64,000 nt of DNA from Lysobacter sp036697405 (GCF_036697405.1 NZ_JBAHWA010000006.1:186001-250000), one strand, 5' to 3'. Positions 24,521 through 34,247 are shown, numbered from the stretch's first letter. A program made the numbers and translations. The notes: a model not told the origin generated them from the letters alone.

Positions 24521-25932
24521 ACGCCACCTCCGTGCCGGCCCGGGTCTGGGTGGTCGACGACGACCGCAGCGTGCGTTTCGTGCTGGCCACCGCGCTGCGC
24601 GAGGCCGGATACGTGGTCGACGGTTTCGAGAACGCGCAGGACGTGCTGGACGCGCTGGCCCTGCGCGGCGCGCCCGAGCTGTTGTTCACCGACGTGCGCA
24701 TGCCCGGCGACGACGGCCTGGTCCTGCTCGACAAGCTCAAGGCCGCCGCGCCGCGCTTGCCGGTGATCGTGATGAGCGCCTACACCGACGTGGCCAGCAC
24801 CGCCGGTGCGTTCCGCGGCGGCGCCCACGAGTTCCTGTCCAAGCCCTTCGATCTCGACGACGCGGTCGCGCTGGCCGCGCGCGCGCTCGGCGGCGAGGGC
24901 GGCGCGCCCGCGCCGGCCGAGGCCGCCGCCGATACGGCCGCGGCCGATGCGCTGGTCGGCGACACGCCGGCCATGCGCACCCTGTTCCGCGCGATCGGCC
25001 GGCTCGCGCAGGCGCCGCTGTCGGTGCTGATCACCGGCGAAACCGGCACCGGCAAGGAACTGGTCGCGCGCGCGCTGCACCGCGAATCGCCGCGCGCGGC
25101 GCGGCCGTTCGTGGCGCTCAACACCGCGGCGATTCCGGCCGAGCTGCTGGAAAGCGAGCTGTTCGGCCACGAGGCCGGCGCCTTCACCGGCGCCCAGCGC
25201 CGCCACATCGGCCGTTTCGAGCAGGCCGACGGCGGCAGCCTGTTTCTGGACGAGATCGGCGACATGCCGCTGCCGCTGCAGACGCGCTTGCTGCGCGTGC
25301 TGGCCGAGGGCGAGTTCTTTCGCGTCGGCGGGCGCGAGCTGATCCGGGTCGACGTGCGCGTGATCGCCGCCACCCATCAGGACCTGGAGGCGCTGGTCGG
25401 CGAGGGCCGCTTCCGCGCCGATCTGCTGCACCGCCTGGACGTGGTGCGCCTGCGCCTGCCGCCGCTGCGCGAGCGCCGCGCCGACATCGCCCAGCTCGCC
25501 GAGCGCTTCCTGGCCGCGGCCGCGGCCAAGTTCGCGGCCGCGCCCAAACGTTTGTCGAAGGCGGCGCTGGAACGCCTGCAGGCGCACGACTGGCCCGGCA
25601 ACGTGCGCGAACTGGAGAACGTGTGCTGGCGCCTGGCCGCGCTGGCGCCCGGCGACAGCATCACCCGCGCCGATCTGGACGAGGTGCTGTCCAGCAGCGC
25701 CGGCGCGCGCGGCGACGACGACTGGGACGCGCGCCTGGCCGCCTGGGCGCGCGCGCAACTGGCCGAAGGCGCGCAGGACATCCATGCGCATGCGCGCGAA
25801 CGCTTCGACCGCGCGCTGCTGGAAGCCGCGCTGGAGCACACCGGCGGGCGCCGCACCGAAGCCGCCGCGCGTTTGGGCCTGGGTCGCAACACGCTTACCC
25901 GCAAGCTCGGTTCCGGCCGCAAGCGCAGTTAG
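24517..25932 (+). CDS. ntrC: Nitrogen regulation response regulator NtrC (sigma-54 activator)
   Basis: This 471-residue protein has three parts. The receiver (about 8-125) has acidic DDD 14-16, phosphoacceptor Asp59 and Lys109. The AAA+ domain (about 148-375) has Walker A GETGTGKE 174-181 and the sigma-54 contact loop GAFTGA 221-226. The C-terminal Fis-type helix-turn-helix is ALLEAALEHTGGRRTEAAARLGLGRNTLTRKL. Phosphorylated NtrC drives glutamine synthetase, ammonium transport and related genes with sigma-54. It is coupled to ntrB by a 4-bp overlap. A target in this window may be the ammonium transporter at its left edge. Confidence 0.95.
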   Translation: MNATSVPARVWVVDDDRSVRFVLATALREAGYVVDGFENAQDVLDALALRGAPELLFTDVRMPGDDGLVLLDKLKAAAPRLPVIVMSAYTDVASTAGAFRGGAHEFLSKPFDLDDAVALAARALGGEGGAPAPAEAAADTAAADALVGDTPAMRTLFRAIGRLAQAPLSVLITGETGTGKELVARALHRESPRAARPFVALNTAAIPAELLESELFGHEAGAFTGAQRRHIGRFEQADGGSLFLDEIGDMPLPLQTRLLRVLAEGEFFRVGGRELIRVDVRVIAATHQDLEALVGEGRFRADLLHRLDVVRLRLPPLRERRADIAQLAERFLAAAAAKFAAAPKRLSKAALERLQAHDWPGNVRELENVCWRLAALAPGDSITRADLDEVLSSSAGARGDDDWDARLAAWARAQLAEGAQDIHAHARERFDRALLEAALEHTGGRRTEAAARLGLGRNTLTRKLGSGRKRS

Positions 25933-26023
25933 TTTCACCGTCGCTGAACCGGCTTCGCGCTAGCGTGCCGACGTCGCCGTCCCTATTCGCTTTCCTACGC
26001 TCGCACCGCACACAGGAGCCGTC

Positions 26024-26593
26024 ATGAACACCGCCGCCCGCACCGCCCTGATCGCCGTCACCGCCGTGGTCCTGACCGCCTGCGGCTCGGCGCCGAAGAA
26101 GGCCGCGCCGCCGCCGGCGCCCAAGCCGGTGTCCACCGCGCAGTCCGGTCAGGCCATCCTGGCCTCGGCCTCGGGCAGCCTGGTCAGCGGCAAGCTGCGG
26201 ATCGTGCCGACCGCCGACGGCGTGCGCCTCACCGGTGTGATCGGCGGCTTCGCGCCGGGCAGCGTGCACGCGATCCATATCCACGAGAAAGGCGATTGCA
26301 GTACGGTCGACGCCAGCAGCGCCGGCGGCCACTTCAATCCGGGCATGAGCGCGCACGGCAAGGTCGACAGCGGCAGCCACCACGGCGGCGACATGGACAA
26401 CCTGGTCGCCGATGCCGAGGGCGTGGCCAAGGTCGATGTGCATGCGCGCGCCGTGACCCTGGGCGGCGGCGCCGGCAACGACGTCGCCGGCCGCGCGGTG
26501 GTGGTGCACGCGGCGCCCGACGACTACGTGAGCCAGCCGGCCGGCAACGCCGGCGCGCGCGTGGCCTGCGGCGTGATTTCGGTGTCGCACTGA
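26024..26593 (+). CDS. sodC: Cu,Zn superoxide dismutase lipoprotein
   Basis: This 189-residue protein has a lipoprotein signal peptide (LTAC, lipidated Cys20) and a proline/alanine-rich linker (about 24-36). The SodC barrel shows copper ligands in HAIHIHEKGDCS, the Zn/Cu bridge GGHFNPG, and zinc residues in HHGGDMDN. A late cysteine in RVACGVIS can pair with Cys in GDCS to form the conserved disulfide. It converts superoxide to peroxide in the periplasm, anchored by lipid. The first-shell residues all look present, so it should be active. It lies downstream of ntrC by 91 bp, and nothing suggests shared control. Confidence 0.9.
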   Translation: MNTAARTALIAVTAVVLTACGSAPKKAAPPPAPKPVSTAQSGQAILASASGSLVSGKLRIVPTADGVRLTGVIGGFAPGSVHAIHIHEKGDCSTVDASSAGGHFNPGMSAHGKVDSGSHHGGDMDNLVADAEGVAKVDVHARAVTLGGGAGNDVAGRAVVVHAAPDDYVSQPAGNAGARVACGVISVSH

Positions 26594-26732
26594 AATCGAC
26601 CGGGCTCCGCGGCGGCGCGCGGCTCGCGCGCGCCACCGCGGCGCATCGTGCAGCGGCTCGTCGACGCCGCGACGCCACGCGCAAGCGCCGGCCGCGACTA
26701 TCCTGTTCCTTCTCTACGAGCCGACCCGTCCC

Positions 26733-27224
26733 ATGACCCGCCTGCGTATCCGCGATGCCGAGCCCGCCGACCGCGACCTGATCGCCGACTGGATGATCGC
26801 GATGGCCTGGGAAACCGAGCACAAGCGGCTCGACCCCGACACCGTGCACGCCGGCGTCCAGGCCGGCCTGGCCGACCCGGCCAAGGCGCGCTACTTCGTG
26901 GCCATGCGCGAAGTCGAAGTGGCCGGCCGCGAAACCATCGCGGCCGCCGCCGGCACCCTGATGTTTACCCACGAGTGGAGCGACTGGCGCAACGGCGACT
27001 GGTGGTGGATCCAGAGCGTGTACGTGGCCCCCGAACACCGCCGCCAGGGCGTCTACCAGGCCATGCACCAGCACGTCGCCGCCTTGGCGCGGGCGACGCC
27101 GGACGTGATCGGCTTGCGGCTGTACGTGGAGCGCGCCAACACCGCCGCGCAAAGCACCTACCGCGCGCTGGCCATGGACGACGCGGGTTACGCGATCTTC
27201 GAAACCGAGTTCGACCGCAGTTGA
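26733..27224 (+). CDS. GNAT-family N-acetyltransferase
   Basis: This 163-residue protein has the GNAT fold pattern: LRIRDAEPADRDLIADWM at the start, the acetyl-CoA loop VYVAPEHRRQGVYQAMHQHV (R/QxxGxY), and the late strand GLRLYVERANTAAQSTYRALAM with its conserved Asn-Tyr. It transfers an acetyl group from acetyl-CoA to an amine; the acceptor is unknown. The gene stands alone and converges with the next one, whose stop lies 19 bp away. Confidence 0.9.
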   Translation: MTRLRIRDAEPADRDLIADWMIAMAWETEHKRLDPDTVHAGVQAGLADPAKARYFVAMREVEVAGRETIAAAAGTLMFTHEWSDWRNGDWWWIQSVYVAPEHRRQGVYQAMHQHVAALARATPDVIGLRLYVERANTAAQSTYRALAMDDAGYAIFETEFDRS

Positions 27225-27243
27225 GCCCGCATCGGCGCGCGCC

Positions 27244-28158
27244 TCACAGCTGATCGCGCGCCTGGGCCCCGTCCTCGCAATGCACGAAGGTCACCGGCAC
27301 GCCGTGCGCGCCCAGCACCGCGGCGATCTGGCGCAGGCGCGCCTCGAAGTGCTGGTAGCGGCGATTGAGCTGGGCGCGGCAGTCCTCGCTGTCGCAGGGC
27401 GTCCCGGGCGCGTAGCGCGCATGCCAGGCCGGCGGCGAGAACAGGGCGATGCGGGCTTCGCCGTCGGCGTAATGGATCAGCGGCTCCGGCGGCGCGTCCA
27501 GCCATTCCTCGCCGTCGGGCTGCAGCAGCGCGGTTTCCAGGATCGGCCACAGCGGCGCCAGGCCGGCGTGCTCGTACTGCATGGCCATCATCGCGGCCAG
27601 GTCGTGCACGGTCAGGTAGCGCGCGTGTTCGACCTGCAGGCCGAACGCCTCCTGCGCGGCCAGGGCGGTGTCGGCGCCGGCCATGCCGCGTTCGAGCAGG
27701 GTGCTTTCGAAGGCGTCGCCCACGCGCGCGGCGACGTCGGGGTCGCCTCCGAGCAGGAACGGCACCAGCCGCAGAGGGCCGCCGGCGAAGTCGGGCGAGG
27801 GCGGCAGGGTGCCGGGCAGGCGCTCCTCGTGGGCGCCGAAGGCGACGATCCGGCCTTCGAATTCGCGCCGGCCGGGCGCGCGCGCGGCCAGCTGGTCGAG
27901 CTCGTGGTGCAGCGGCCAGCCCGGGCGCAGCACCTCGACCGGGTCGTAATGGGCGCCGACCACCACCAGTTCCAGCGCCGCGGCCTGGGGCGCGAAGCCG
28001 GCCAGATCGCGCGCGATCAGGTCCGCCAGCGGCCCGACCTGGGCCTGGGGCAGGGCGTTGCGGGCCACGGCGGCGTCGCCGCGCAGTTCCAGCGCGAGCG
28101 CCCCGAGCACGTGCAGCGGGGCGGGAGGCGCGGGGCGGTGGCTGGCGTCTGAGGTCAT
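27244..28158 (-). CDS. Hypothetical cytoplasmic protein
   Basis: I do not recognise this 304-residue protein. No signal peptide or membrane helix is visible. The sequence contains a hydrophobic start (APLHVLGALALELRGDAAVARNALP), a segment LRLVPFLLGGDPDVAARVGDAFESTLLERGM, and LTVHDLAAMMAMQYEHAGLAPLWPILETALLQP. A C-terminal CDSEDCRAQLNRRYQHFEARLRQI ends with a cysteine pair that could bind metal. Composition is consistent with a real protein. The ATG at 28158 is 140 bp from the divergent thiolase gene, and the two may share a control region. Confidence 0.6.
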   Translation of the reverse strand: MTSDASHRPAPPAPLHVLGALALELRGDAAVARNALPQAQVGPLADLIARDLAGFAPQAAALELVVVGAHYDPVEVLRPGWPLHHELDQLAARAPGRREFEGRIVAFGAHEERLPGTLPPSPDFAGGPLRLVPFLLGGDPDVAARVGDAFESTLLERGMAGADTALAAQEAFGLQVEHARYLTVHDLAAMMAMQYEHAGLAPLWPILETALLQPDGEEWLDAPPEPLIHYADGEARIALFSPPAWHARYAPGTPCDSEDCRAQLNRRYQHFEARLRQIAAVLGAHGVPVTFVHCEDGAQARDQL

Positions 28159-28297
28159 CGTCGGGCTTGGATACGCTGGCGTTTGGTTGCGCGCGGAGGC
28201 GGCGCTACACTGCGCCATTATGCCCGCGATGATGTTGCGGGCCGGTCTTCGCGCCGCACCCGCCTTTCCCGCTGTCCCGCCAACCCGAGGTATCCCG

Positions 28298-29575
28298 ATG
28301 CGTCCTGTCCGTCCCGTCGCCGTGCTCGGTGGCGTTCGCATTCCGTTCTGCCGCCAGAACACCGCCTACGCGGACGTCGGCAACCTCGGCATGTCGGTAC
28401 GGACGCTCGGCGCCCTGGTCGAGAAGTTCGGCCTGCACGGCCAGCAGCTGGGCGAGGTCGCGATGGGCGCGGTGATCAAGCACAGCAGCGACTGGAACCT
28501 GGGCCGCGAGGCCGCGCTGTCCTCGGGGCTGTCGCCGCTGACGCCGGGCATCACCCTGCAGCGCGCCTGCGGCACCTCGCTGGATTCGATCATCACGGTC
28601 GGCAACAAGATCGCCACCGGCCAGATCGAGGTCGGCATCGGCGGCGGTTCCGACACCACCTCCGACGTGCCGATCGTGTACGGCAAGCGCCTGCGCCGCC
28701 GTCTGCTCGAGGCCGCGCGCGCCAAGACCACCAAGGACAAGCTGGCCGCGTTCAAGGGCTTCCACCTGCGCGAACTCAAGCCCGAGTTCCCGGGCGTGGC
28801 CGAGCCGCGCACCGGCAAGAGCATGGGCGACCACTGCGAGGACATGGCCAAGGAGTGGAACATCGCGCGCGACTCGCAGGACGAGTGGGCGCTGTCCTCG
28901 CACCAGAAGCTGGCCGCCGCCTACGAGCGCGGCTTCTTCGAGGATCTGGTGGTCAGCTTCCGCGGGGTCTCGCGCGACAACAACCTGCGCGCCGACAGCA
29001 GCCTGGAAAAACTGGCGACGCTGAAGCCGGCCTTCGACAAGGTTTCCGGCCGCGGCACCCTGACCGCGGCCAACTCCACGCCGCTCACCGACGGCGCGGC
29101 GGCCTGCCTGCTGGCCTCGGAGGAATGGGCGCGCGCGCATAACCACGAAGTGCTGTGCTATCTGCGCGATTCGCAGGTGGCGGCGGTCGACTTCGTGCAC
29201 GGCGAGGGCCTGCTGATGGCCCCGACCGTGGCCGTGCCGGAGATGCTCAAGCGCAACGGCCTGAGCCTGCAGGATTTCGATTTCTACGAGATCCACGAAG
29301 CTTTCGCCGCGCAGGTACTGTGCACGCTGCGCGCCTGGGAGAGCGAGGACTACTGCAAGAACCGCCTGGGCCTGGACGCGCCGCTGGGCCGCATCGATCC
29401 GGCCAAGATCAACCCCAACGGTTCTTCGCTGGCGGCCGGCCATCCCTTCGCCGCCACCGGCGCGCGCATCGTCGCCACCGCCGCCAAGGAACTCAAGCAG
29501 CGCGGCGGCGGCCGCTGCCTGGTCTCGATCTGCACCGCCGGCGGCATGGGCGTGGTGGCGATCCTCGAGCGCTGA
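28298..29575 (+). CDS. fadI: Acetyl-CoA C-acyltransferase (FadI-like thiolase)
   Basis: This 425-residue thiolase closely follows E. coli FadI. The nucleophile Cys91 lies in LQRACGTSLDS, the mid-section reads RDNNLRADSSLEKLATLKPAFDKV with TAANSTPLTDGAAA, and the other catalytic residues are HEAFAAQ, GHPFAATGARI (His) and CTAGGMG (Cys). FadI thiolases cleave 3-ketoacyl-CoA in fatty acid beta-oxidation, usually paired with FadJ; no partner gene lies adjacent here. The start at 28298 follows CCCGAGGT. The gene is followed by an abnormal G/C homopolymer region. Confidence 0.85.
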   Translation: MRPVRPVAVLGGVRIPFCRQNTAYADVGNLGMSVRTLGALVEKFGLHGQQLGEVAMGAVIKHSSDWNLGREAALSSGLSPLTPGITLQRACGTSLDSIITVGNKIATGQIEVGIGGGSDTTSDVPIVYGKRLRRRLLEAARAKTTKDKLAAFKGFHLRELKPEFPGVAEPRTGKSMGDHCEDMAKEWNIARDSQDEWALSSHQKLAAAYERGFFEDLVVSFRGVSRDNNLRADSSLEKLATLKPAFDKVSGRGTLTAANSTPLTDGAAACLLASEEWARAHNHEVLCYLRDSQVAAVDFVHGEGLLMAPTVAVPEMLKRNGLSLQDFDFYEIHEAFAAQVLCTLRAWESEDYCKNRLGLDAPLGRIDPAKINPNGSSLAAGHPFAATGARIVATAAKELKQRGGGRCLVSICTAGGMGVVAILER

Positions 29576-29601
29576 GGCTCGCCGATAACGCGCCTGCTTC
29601 C

Positions 29602-29766
<165 letters not shown>

Positions 29767-29814
29767 TTGGTTTGGCGCATCGTGCGCGCACGATCGGAAG
29801 ATTCCCGTGCCGTC

Positions 29815-30321
29815 ATGAACCTCGAAGCGATCCAGGCCGACATCGTCACCCTGGACGTCGACGCCATCGTCAACGCCGCCAACAGCTCGCTGCTGGGCGG
29901 CGGCGGCGTCGACGGCGCGATCCACCGCGCCGCCGGTCCCGAGCTGGTGGCCGAATGCCGCCTGCTCGGCGGTTGCCGCCCGGGCGAGGCCAAGCTCACG
30001 CGCGGCCACCGCTTGCCGGCGCGCTACGTGATCCACACCGTCGGCCCGGTCTGGCGCGGCGGCGGCCGCGGCGAGGCCGAGACCCTGGCCGCCTGCTACC
30101 GCAACGCGCTGGCGCTGGCGCAGGCGCGCGCACTGGAATCGATCGCGTTTCCCTCGATCAGCACCGGCATCTACGGCTATCCGATCGAGGCTGCGGCGCG
30201 GATCGCGGTCGCCGCCGTGGCCGAGTCGCTGGCCGCGCAGGCGCGCCCGCCGCGCGCGATCTTCTGCTGCTATTCGGCCGGCGACCTGGCGGTGTATCGC
30301 GATTTGCTCGCGCGGCGCTAG
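29815..30321 (+). CDS. Macro-domain O-acetyl-ADP-ribose deacetylase-like protein
   Basis: This 168-residue single macro domain has the MacroD/YmdB motifs: GDIVTL-like QADIVTLDVDAIVNAANSSLLGGGGVDGAIHRAAGPEL (adenine and catalytic loop, NAAN and GGGVDGAI), and FPSISTGIYGYPIEAAA (phosphate loop). Such proteins remove ADP-ribose or O-acetyl-ADP-ribose groups in the cytoplasm and can affect RNase III or stress responses. The ATG at 29815 is used because the frame is open leftward only across the artefact tract. Confidence 0.9.
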   Translation: MNLEAIQADIVTLDVDAIVNAANSSLLGGGGVDGAIHRAAGPELVAECRLLGGCRPGEAKLTRGHRLPARYVIHTVGPVWRGGGRGEAETLAACYRNALALAQARALESIAFPSISTGIYGYPIEAAARIAVAAVAESLAAQARPPRAIFCCYSAGDLAVYRDLLARR

Positions 30322-30452
30322 GCAAGCGCGGGCGCGGCCTCGTATCCTCGCCACGGGCGCGCCGCGCCGCCATGGGGATGGCGCGCGCAGGCGGGGCGCC
30401 CAACGGCGCGGGCCCGCGGGGCGGCGCCGATATCGTCGCAACAGGGGAACCG

Positions 30453-31013
30453 ATGACCGCGTTCAATCCGTATCAGGCGCCGAAAGCGCCGCTGTATGTC
30501 GCGCCGACCCGGGTCGAGCTGGACGGCGATTGCTGGCGGGAAGGTTCGGTGCTGGTGGTGCGCGCGGAGTGCAAGCTGCCGCCGCGCTGCATCAAGTGCA
30601 ATGCGCCGGCGATCGAGCCGATCAAGCACCGTCGCTACTACTGGCATTCGCCGGCCTGGTACCTGCTGATCCTGTTGAACATCCTGATCTACGCGCTGGT
30701 CGCGGCGATGGTGCGCAAGCACACGCGCGTGAGCGCCGGCCTGTGCGCGCGCCATCGGCGCCGGCGCCGGATCGGCCTGGGCATCGCCCTGGCCAGCGTG
30801 CCGGTGGGCGTGTCCCTGATGTTCATGGGCGTGGACATGGAGCGCGGCTGGGTGATCCTGGCCGGCGCGCTGAGCTTGCTGGCTCTGCTGATCGGCGGCA
30901 TGAGCGTGTCGCGGATCCTGACGGCCAGCCACATCGGCCCGGTCTATACCCGCTTCAAAGGCTGCGGCCGGGATTTCCTGGCCAGCCTGCCGACCTACGT
31001 CGGCGGCCGCTGA
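30453..31013 (+). CDS. Uncharacterised membrane protein with cysteine-rich N-terminus
   Basis: This 186-residue protein begins MTAFNPYQAPKAPL, a form often seen in unknown membrane proteins of Xanthomonadaceae. It then has a cysteine pair PPRCIKCNAPAI and two hydrophobic hairpins (about 67-88 with WYLLILLNILIYALVAAMV, and 108-150). The CxxC may bind zinc. Orientation and function are unknown. The ATG at 30453 has an AGGGGAA sequence upstream. Confidence 0.68.
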   Translation: MTAFNPYQAPKAPLYVAPTRVELDGDCWREGSVLVVRAECKLPPRCIKCNAPAIEPIKHRRYYWHSPAWYLLILLNILIYALVAAMVRKHTRVSAGLCARHRRRRRIGLGIALASVPVGVSLMFMGVDMERGWVILAGALSLLALLIGGMSVSRILTASHIGPVYTRFKGCGRDFLASLPTYVGGR

Positions 31014-31077
31014 CTCGGGCGCGCTGCGGGCCCGGCCGCGCGCGCCGATCGCGGCGCGCGACCAGGGTGCAACCCAC

Positions 31078-32331
31078 TCAGCCGCGCAGGCGCGGCATGC
31101 CGTGCTCGTCGCGTTCCTCGACCACGGCCTCGTCGAAAATCTTCTGCCGCAGGTCGCGGCCCGGCAATTCGCTGGCGGCCTCGCCGCGCGCGGCGCGCAG
31201 GGCGTTGGCGTAGCTCAGGCTCGCGCGGGCATCGTCGCCGGCGGCGGCGAAACCGTGGCCCAGTTCTTCCCAGGCCTCGCTGTTGGCGCCCTGGGCCAGG
31301 GCGCGGTGCAGATAGGCCTCGGCCTGCGGCCACTGGCCTTGGGCACGGGCCAGGCGCGCCAGGGTCACCAGCAGCGCTGGGCTGGCCGGGTGCGCGGGCA
31401 GCCAGCGCTCGGCGTTGCCGCGGCGCGCGTCGAGGCGGCCGATCGGCAGGCGGCCGTAGAGGGCGGCCAGGGATTCGTCCCAACGCGTGTCCAGCGCCTG
31501 TTCCAGGCTCTTGGCCGCGGCTTCTTCCCAGCGCAGCGCGGCGGCGCGTTCGGCGTAGGCGGCGACCGCGGCGGGTTCGCTCTTGAGCGGCTTGGGCAAC
31601 GCCTCCCAGCGGTCGGCCAGGACGTTGGCGTCGGCGGCTTCGCGCAGCGAGGCTTCGGCCCATTGCGCTTCCAACCGGGCCAGGCGCTCGGCCGGCACGG
31701 CATGCTGTTGGCGCAGCGGGCCGAGCAGCCCGTAGGCCTCGCCGGCGCGGCCCAGCGCGGCCAGCGCGCGTGCGCGCAGCAGCAGCCCGCGCGGCGGCAG
31801 CGGCTGCGCGGCGGGTGCGTCGAGTGCGGCCAGGGCCTCGTCGGCGCGATCCTCGGCCAGGGCCAGTTCGGCCGCGGCCAGCGCGCGTGCGGTCGGTTGG
31901 CCGCTGTTGCCCAGACTGTCCAGATGCTGCGCGCTGGCGGCGGCATCGCCGCGAGCGGCCGCGGCCTGGGCGGCGCCGACGTGGGCGATCGCGGCGACGT
32001 CGTCGCTGCGCGCGGCCAGGGCCAGCGACTTCTCGGCGCGCGACCAATGGCCCTGATGCAGGGCGTCGAGGCCGTCGATCAGGCGCGCGCGCGCCTGCTT
32101 CTTGCGGTGCCGGCGCACCGCCGCGAACGGCAGCGACAGCACCTTCCAGGCCAGCCACAGGCCGATCAGGCTCGCGCCCGCGATCAGGATCGCCTTGGGT
32201 ACGTTGGTGGTGTAGTCGTTGCCGCCGTAGCGCACCAGCACATAGCCCGGGTCCTGCACCAGCAGCTGCGCGACCAGGGCGCCGGCCAGGGCCAGCACGA
32301 TCCAGAACAGCAGGTTGCGGAATAGATTCAC
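31078..32331 (-). CDS. hemY: HemY-family membrane protein
   Basis: This 417-residue protein has two N-terminal membrane helices (about 5-25 and 42-65: LFWIVLALAGALVAQLLV, AILIAGASLIGLWLAWKVL), then alpha-helical TPR-like repeats over most of its length (alanine/leucine/arginine rich). This is the HemY_N plus TPR layout of the E. coli hemY product (not the Gram-positive oxidase of the same name). It is the last gene of the hemD-hemX-hemY set; the gap to hemX is 9 bp. The family is linked to heme synthesis by gene order, but its biochemical role is unclear. Confidence 0.87.
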   Translation of the reverse strand: MNLFRNLLFWIVLALAGALVAQLLVQDPGYVLVRYGGNDYTTNVPKAILIAGASLIGLWLAWKVLSLPFAAVRRHRKKQARARLIDGLDALHQGHWSRAEKSLALAARSDDVAAIAHVGAAQAAAARGDAAASAQHLDSLGNSGQPTARALAAAELALAEDRADEALAALDAPAAQPLPPRGLLLRARALAALGRAGEAYGLLGPLRQQHAVPAERLARLEAQWAEASLREAADANVLADRWEALPKPLKSEPAAVAAYAERAAALRWEEAAAKSLEQALDTRWDESLAALYGRLPIGRLDARRGNAERWLPAHPASPALLVTLARLARAQGQWPQAEAYLHRALAQGANSEAWEELGHGFAAAGDDARASLSYANALRAARGEAASELPGRDLRQKIFDEAVVEERDEHGMPRLRG

Positions 32332-32340
32332 CCGATCTCC

Positions 32341-33366
32341 TCAGCGCGTGGTGCGCAACTGGCGCAGTTGCTGCAGTGTGCTGCCCAGCGTGGGAACCGT
32401 CAGTGAAAGCGGCAGTGCGGCCAGCGATTTGAGGGTGTCGCGCTGGCGCGTGCGCGCGGCCGAGGCCGGCGCCAGGCGCTGCAGCCAGCCGTCGGCGCGG
32501 GTCAGCGCGTTGCGGTAGCCGGCGTCGTCGCGGCGTTCGGCGGCGGCGCGCGCCAGCGAAATCTCCAACTGCAGGCCGGCCAGCGCGATCGCGCGATCGG
32601 CCGGGCGCAGCGCGACCGCGCCGTCGCTGGGCTGGACGTCGATGATGTTGCCGAACGCGCGCTGCCACCACGGCGCGCGCGGCGCGGCGTCCTGGGCGTC
32701 GCGCACCGGCGCCAGGCTCAGGCCGCGCGAGAACGCGTCCAGCTGCGCCATCGCGCTTACGCGCGGATCGATGCCCAGCGCGTCCAGGGCGGCGCGTTCC
32801 TGCATCAGGGTCTGGCGCAGGCTGAGGTAGGCCGGGTCGTCTACGCCGTCGAGCACGCCGCCGGCCAGCGCATAGGCGCGGCGCGCGCCGGCCAGGTCGC
32901 CGGCGATCTGCAGGCGCTGCTGGCCCAGGCTCAGCAACAGCTCGGTCTCGTCCAGGCGCATGGCCTGGGCGCCGTGGCGGTCCGGGTCGGCGAGTTTGGA
33001 CACGCTGTCTTCGATCAGGCTCGCGCGCGTGCCGATGCCGTGCAGTTCGTCGCGCAGCACGCGGTTGGTCGCGTCGGCCTGTTGCAGGCGGCGGTTCTGC
33101 GAGCGCTGATCGTTGCGCAGGGCGTTGATGCGCTCGTCCAGCGCGTCCAGACGCAGGTCGGCGTCGGCGACCGCGGCGCGGTCGCGCGCTTCGGCCATCT
33201 GCCAATGCTTCCAGCCATACCAGCCGCCGCCGGCGAGCAGGGCCAGCAGCAACAACCAGAGCCAGGCGGAGGAGGAACGGCGAGGGGCGGGAGCGGGCGA
33301 GGACACGTCGGGGGCGGGCCGGGTAGTGGGGGAGGCCGGGGCGGAGGATTCGGGGGAGGCGCTCAT
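32341..33366 (-). CDS. hemX: HemX-family membrane protein (uroporphyrinogen III C-methyltransferase family, no SAM domain)
   Basis: This 341-residue protein has a proline/serine-rich start (about 1-30), one membrane helix (about 35-52: WLWLLLLALLAGGGWYGW), a coiled-coil stretch (about 60-115) and an extracytoplasmic helical part. That matches HemX of gammaproteobacteria. It has no methyltransferase motif, so the database name of the family is misleading. It lies between hemD and hemY in the expected order. Confidence 0.88.
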   Translation of the reverse strand: MSASPESSAPASPTTRPAPDVSSPAPAPRRSSSAWLWLLLLALLAGGGWYGWKHWQMAEARDRAAVADADLRLDALDERINALRNDQRSQNRRLQQADATNRVLRDELHGIGTRASLIEDSVSKLADPDRHGAQAMRLDETELLLSLGQQRLQIAGDLAGARRAYALAGGVLDGVDDPAYLSLRQTLMQERAALDALGIDPRVSAMAQLDAFSRGLSLAPVRDAQDAAPRAPWWQRAFGNIIDVQPSDGAVALRPADRAIALAGLQLEISLARAAAERRDDAGYRNALTRADGWLQRLAPASAARTRQRDTLKSLAALPLSLTVPTLGSTLQQLRQLRTTR

Positions 33367-33403
33367 GACACCGCCATGCTACCGGAACGCCCGTCGTCGC
33401 AAG

Positions 33404-34183
33404 TCACTTCCCGGGCCGAAGCAGCCGTTCCGGCGCGGCCGCCAGCAATTCGTGCGGGCGCGGCCCGGGCGCGAGCCGGACCTGGGCGAAGCCGAGTTCG
33501 CGCGCCAGTGCGGCCAGGCGTTCGCTGGCGGCCAGCACGGTGGCGCCGCGCAGGGCGCGCGCGGCGTCGTCGGGCAGCGCATTGAGGATGCGCTGCAGGG
33601 CGTCGCCGCTGGACAAAGCCAGCAGCGCCGGCGCGTCCAGCGCGCGCAGTTGCGCGATCGCGCGCGGCGCTGGCGCGATCGGTTCGCGCTCGTAGACATC
33701 CGCGCGCAGCACCCGCGCGCCGCGCGCCTGCAGGGCCGGGGTCAGCGCGCCGCGGCCGCCGGGCGCGGTGACCAGGCCGACGCTGCGGCCAGCCAGTTCG
33801 ACCTCGTCGAGCAGGGCGATCAGGCCTTCGCTGTCCATGCGTTCGGGCGAGCGCACCTGCGCCACGCCGGCGCGGCGCAAGGCCGCCGCGCTGCCGGCGC
33901 CGACCGTGAAGCACAGGCGTCGCGCGTCGTCGCGCAGCGGGCGCAATGCCTGCGCCGCGCGCACCGCGGCGGGGCTGGTGAACACCGCATACGGCGCGGC
34001 CAGGGCGGCATCCAAGGCGGCGCGCGCGGCCTCGTCGTCGCGCGGGCGCAAACGCCACGGCGACAGCGCGATCAATGCGCCACCGTATCTTTTCGCAGCT
34101 TGGCGTAAGCCCGAATGCGCAGCGCTGGGACGCAACGAGATCACGTACCATCGCGGCGGTTGTGGCGGTGTGTGCGGACGCAT
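33404..34183 (-). CDS. hemD: Uroporphyrinogen-III synthase
   Basis: This protein of about 259 residues has two alpha/beta halves as in HemD: WYVISLRPSAAHSGLRQAAKRYGG at the start, YAVFTSPAAVRAAQAL, FTVGAGSAAALRRAG, GLVTAPGGRGAL, DVYEREPIAP, LALSSGDALQRIL and VLAASERLAALARELGF. It closes linear hydroxymethylbilane with ring inversion to make uroporphyrinogen III in heme and siroheme synthesis. The ATG at 34183 was chosen over the one at 34249 because the longer form would run into the divergent gene. It leads the hemD-X-Y operon. Confidence 0.88.
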   Translation of the reverse strand: MRPHTPPQPPRWYVISLRPSAAHSGLRQAAKRYGGALIALSPWRLRPRDDEAARAALDAALAAPYAVFTSPAAVRAAQALRPLRDDARRLCFTVGAGSAAALRRAGVAQVRSPERMDSEGLIALLDEVELAGRSVGLVTAPGGRGALTPALQARGARVLRADVYEREPIAPAPRAIAQLRALDAPALLALSSGDALQRILNALPDDAARALRGATVLAASERLAALARELGFAQVRLAPGPRPHELLAAAPERLLRPGK

Positions 34184-34247
34184 GCCGGCAGCTTGGCACA
34201 GCCGCGCAAGGCGCGGCATCCACTCCCCCTCCCCCTGCGCGACCCCC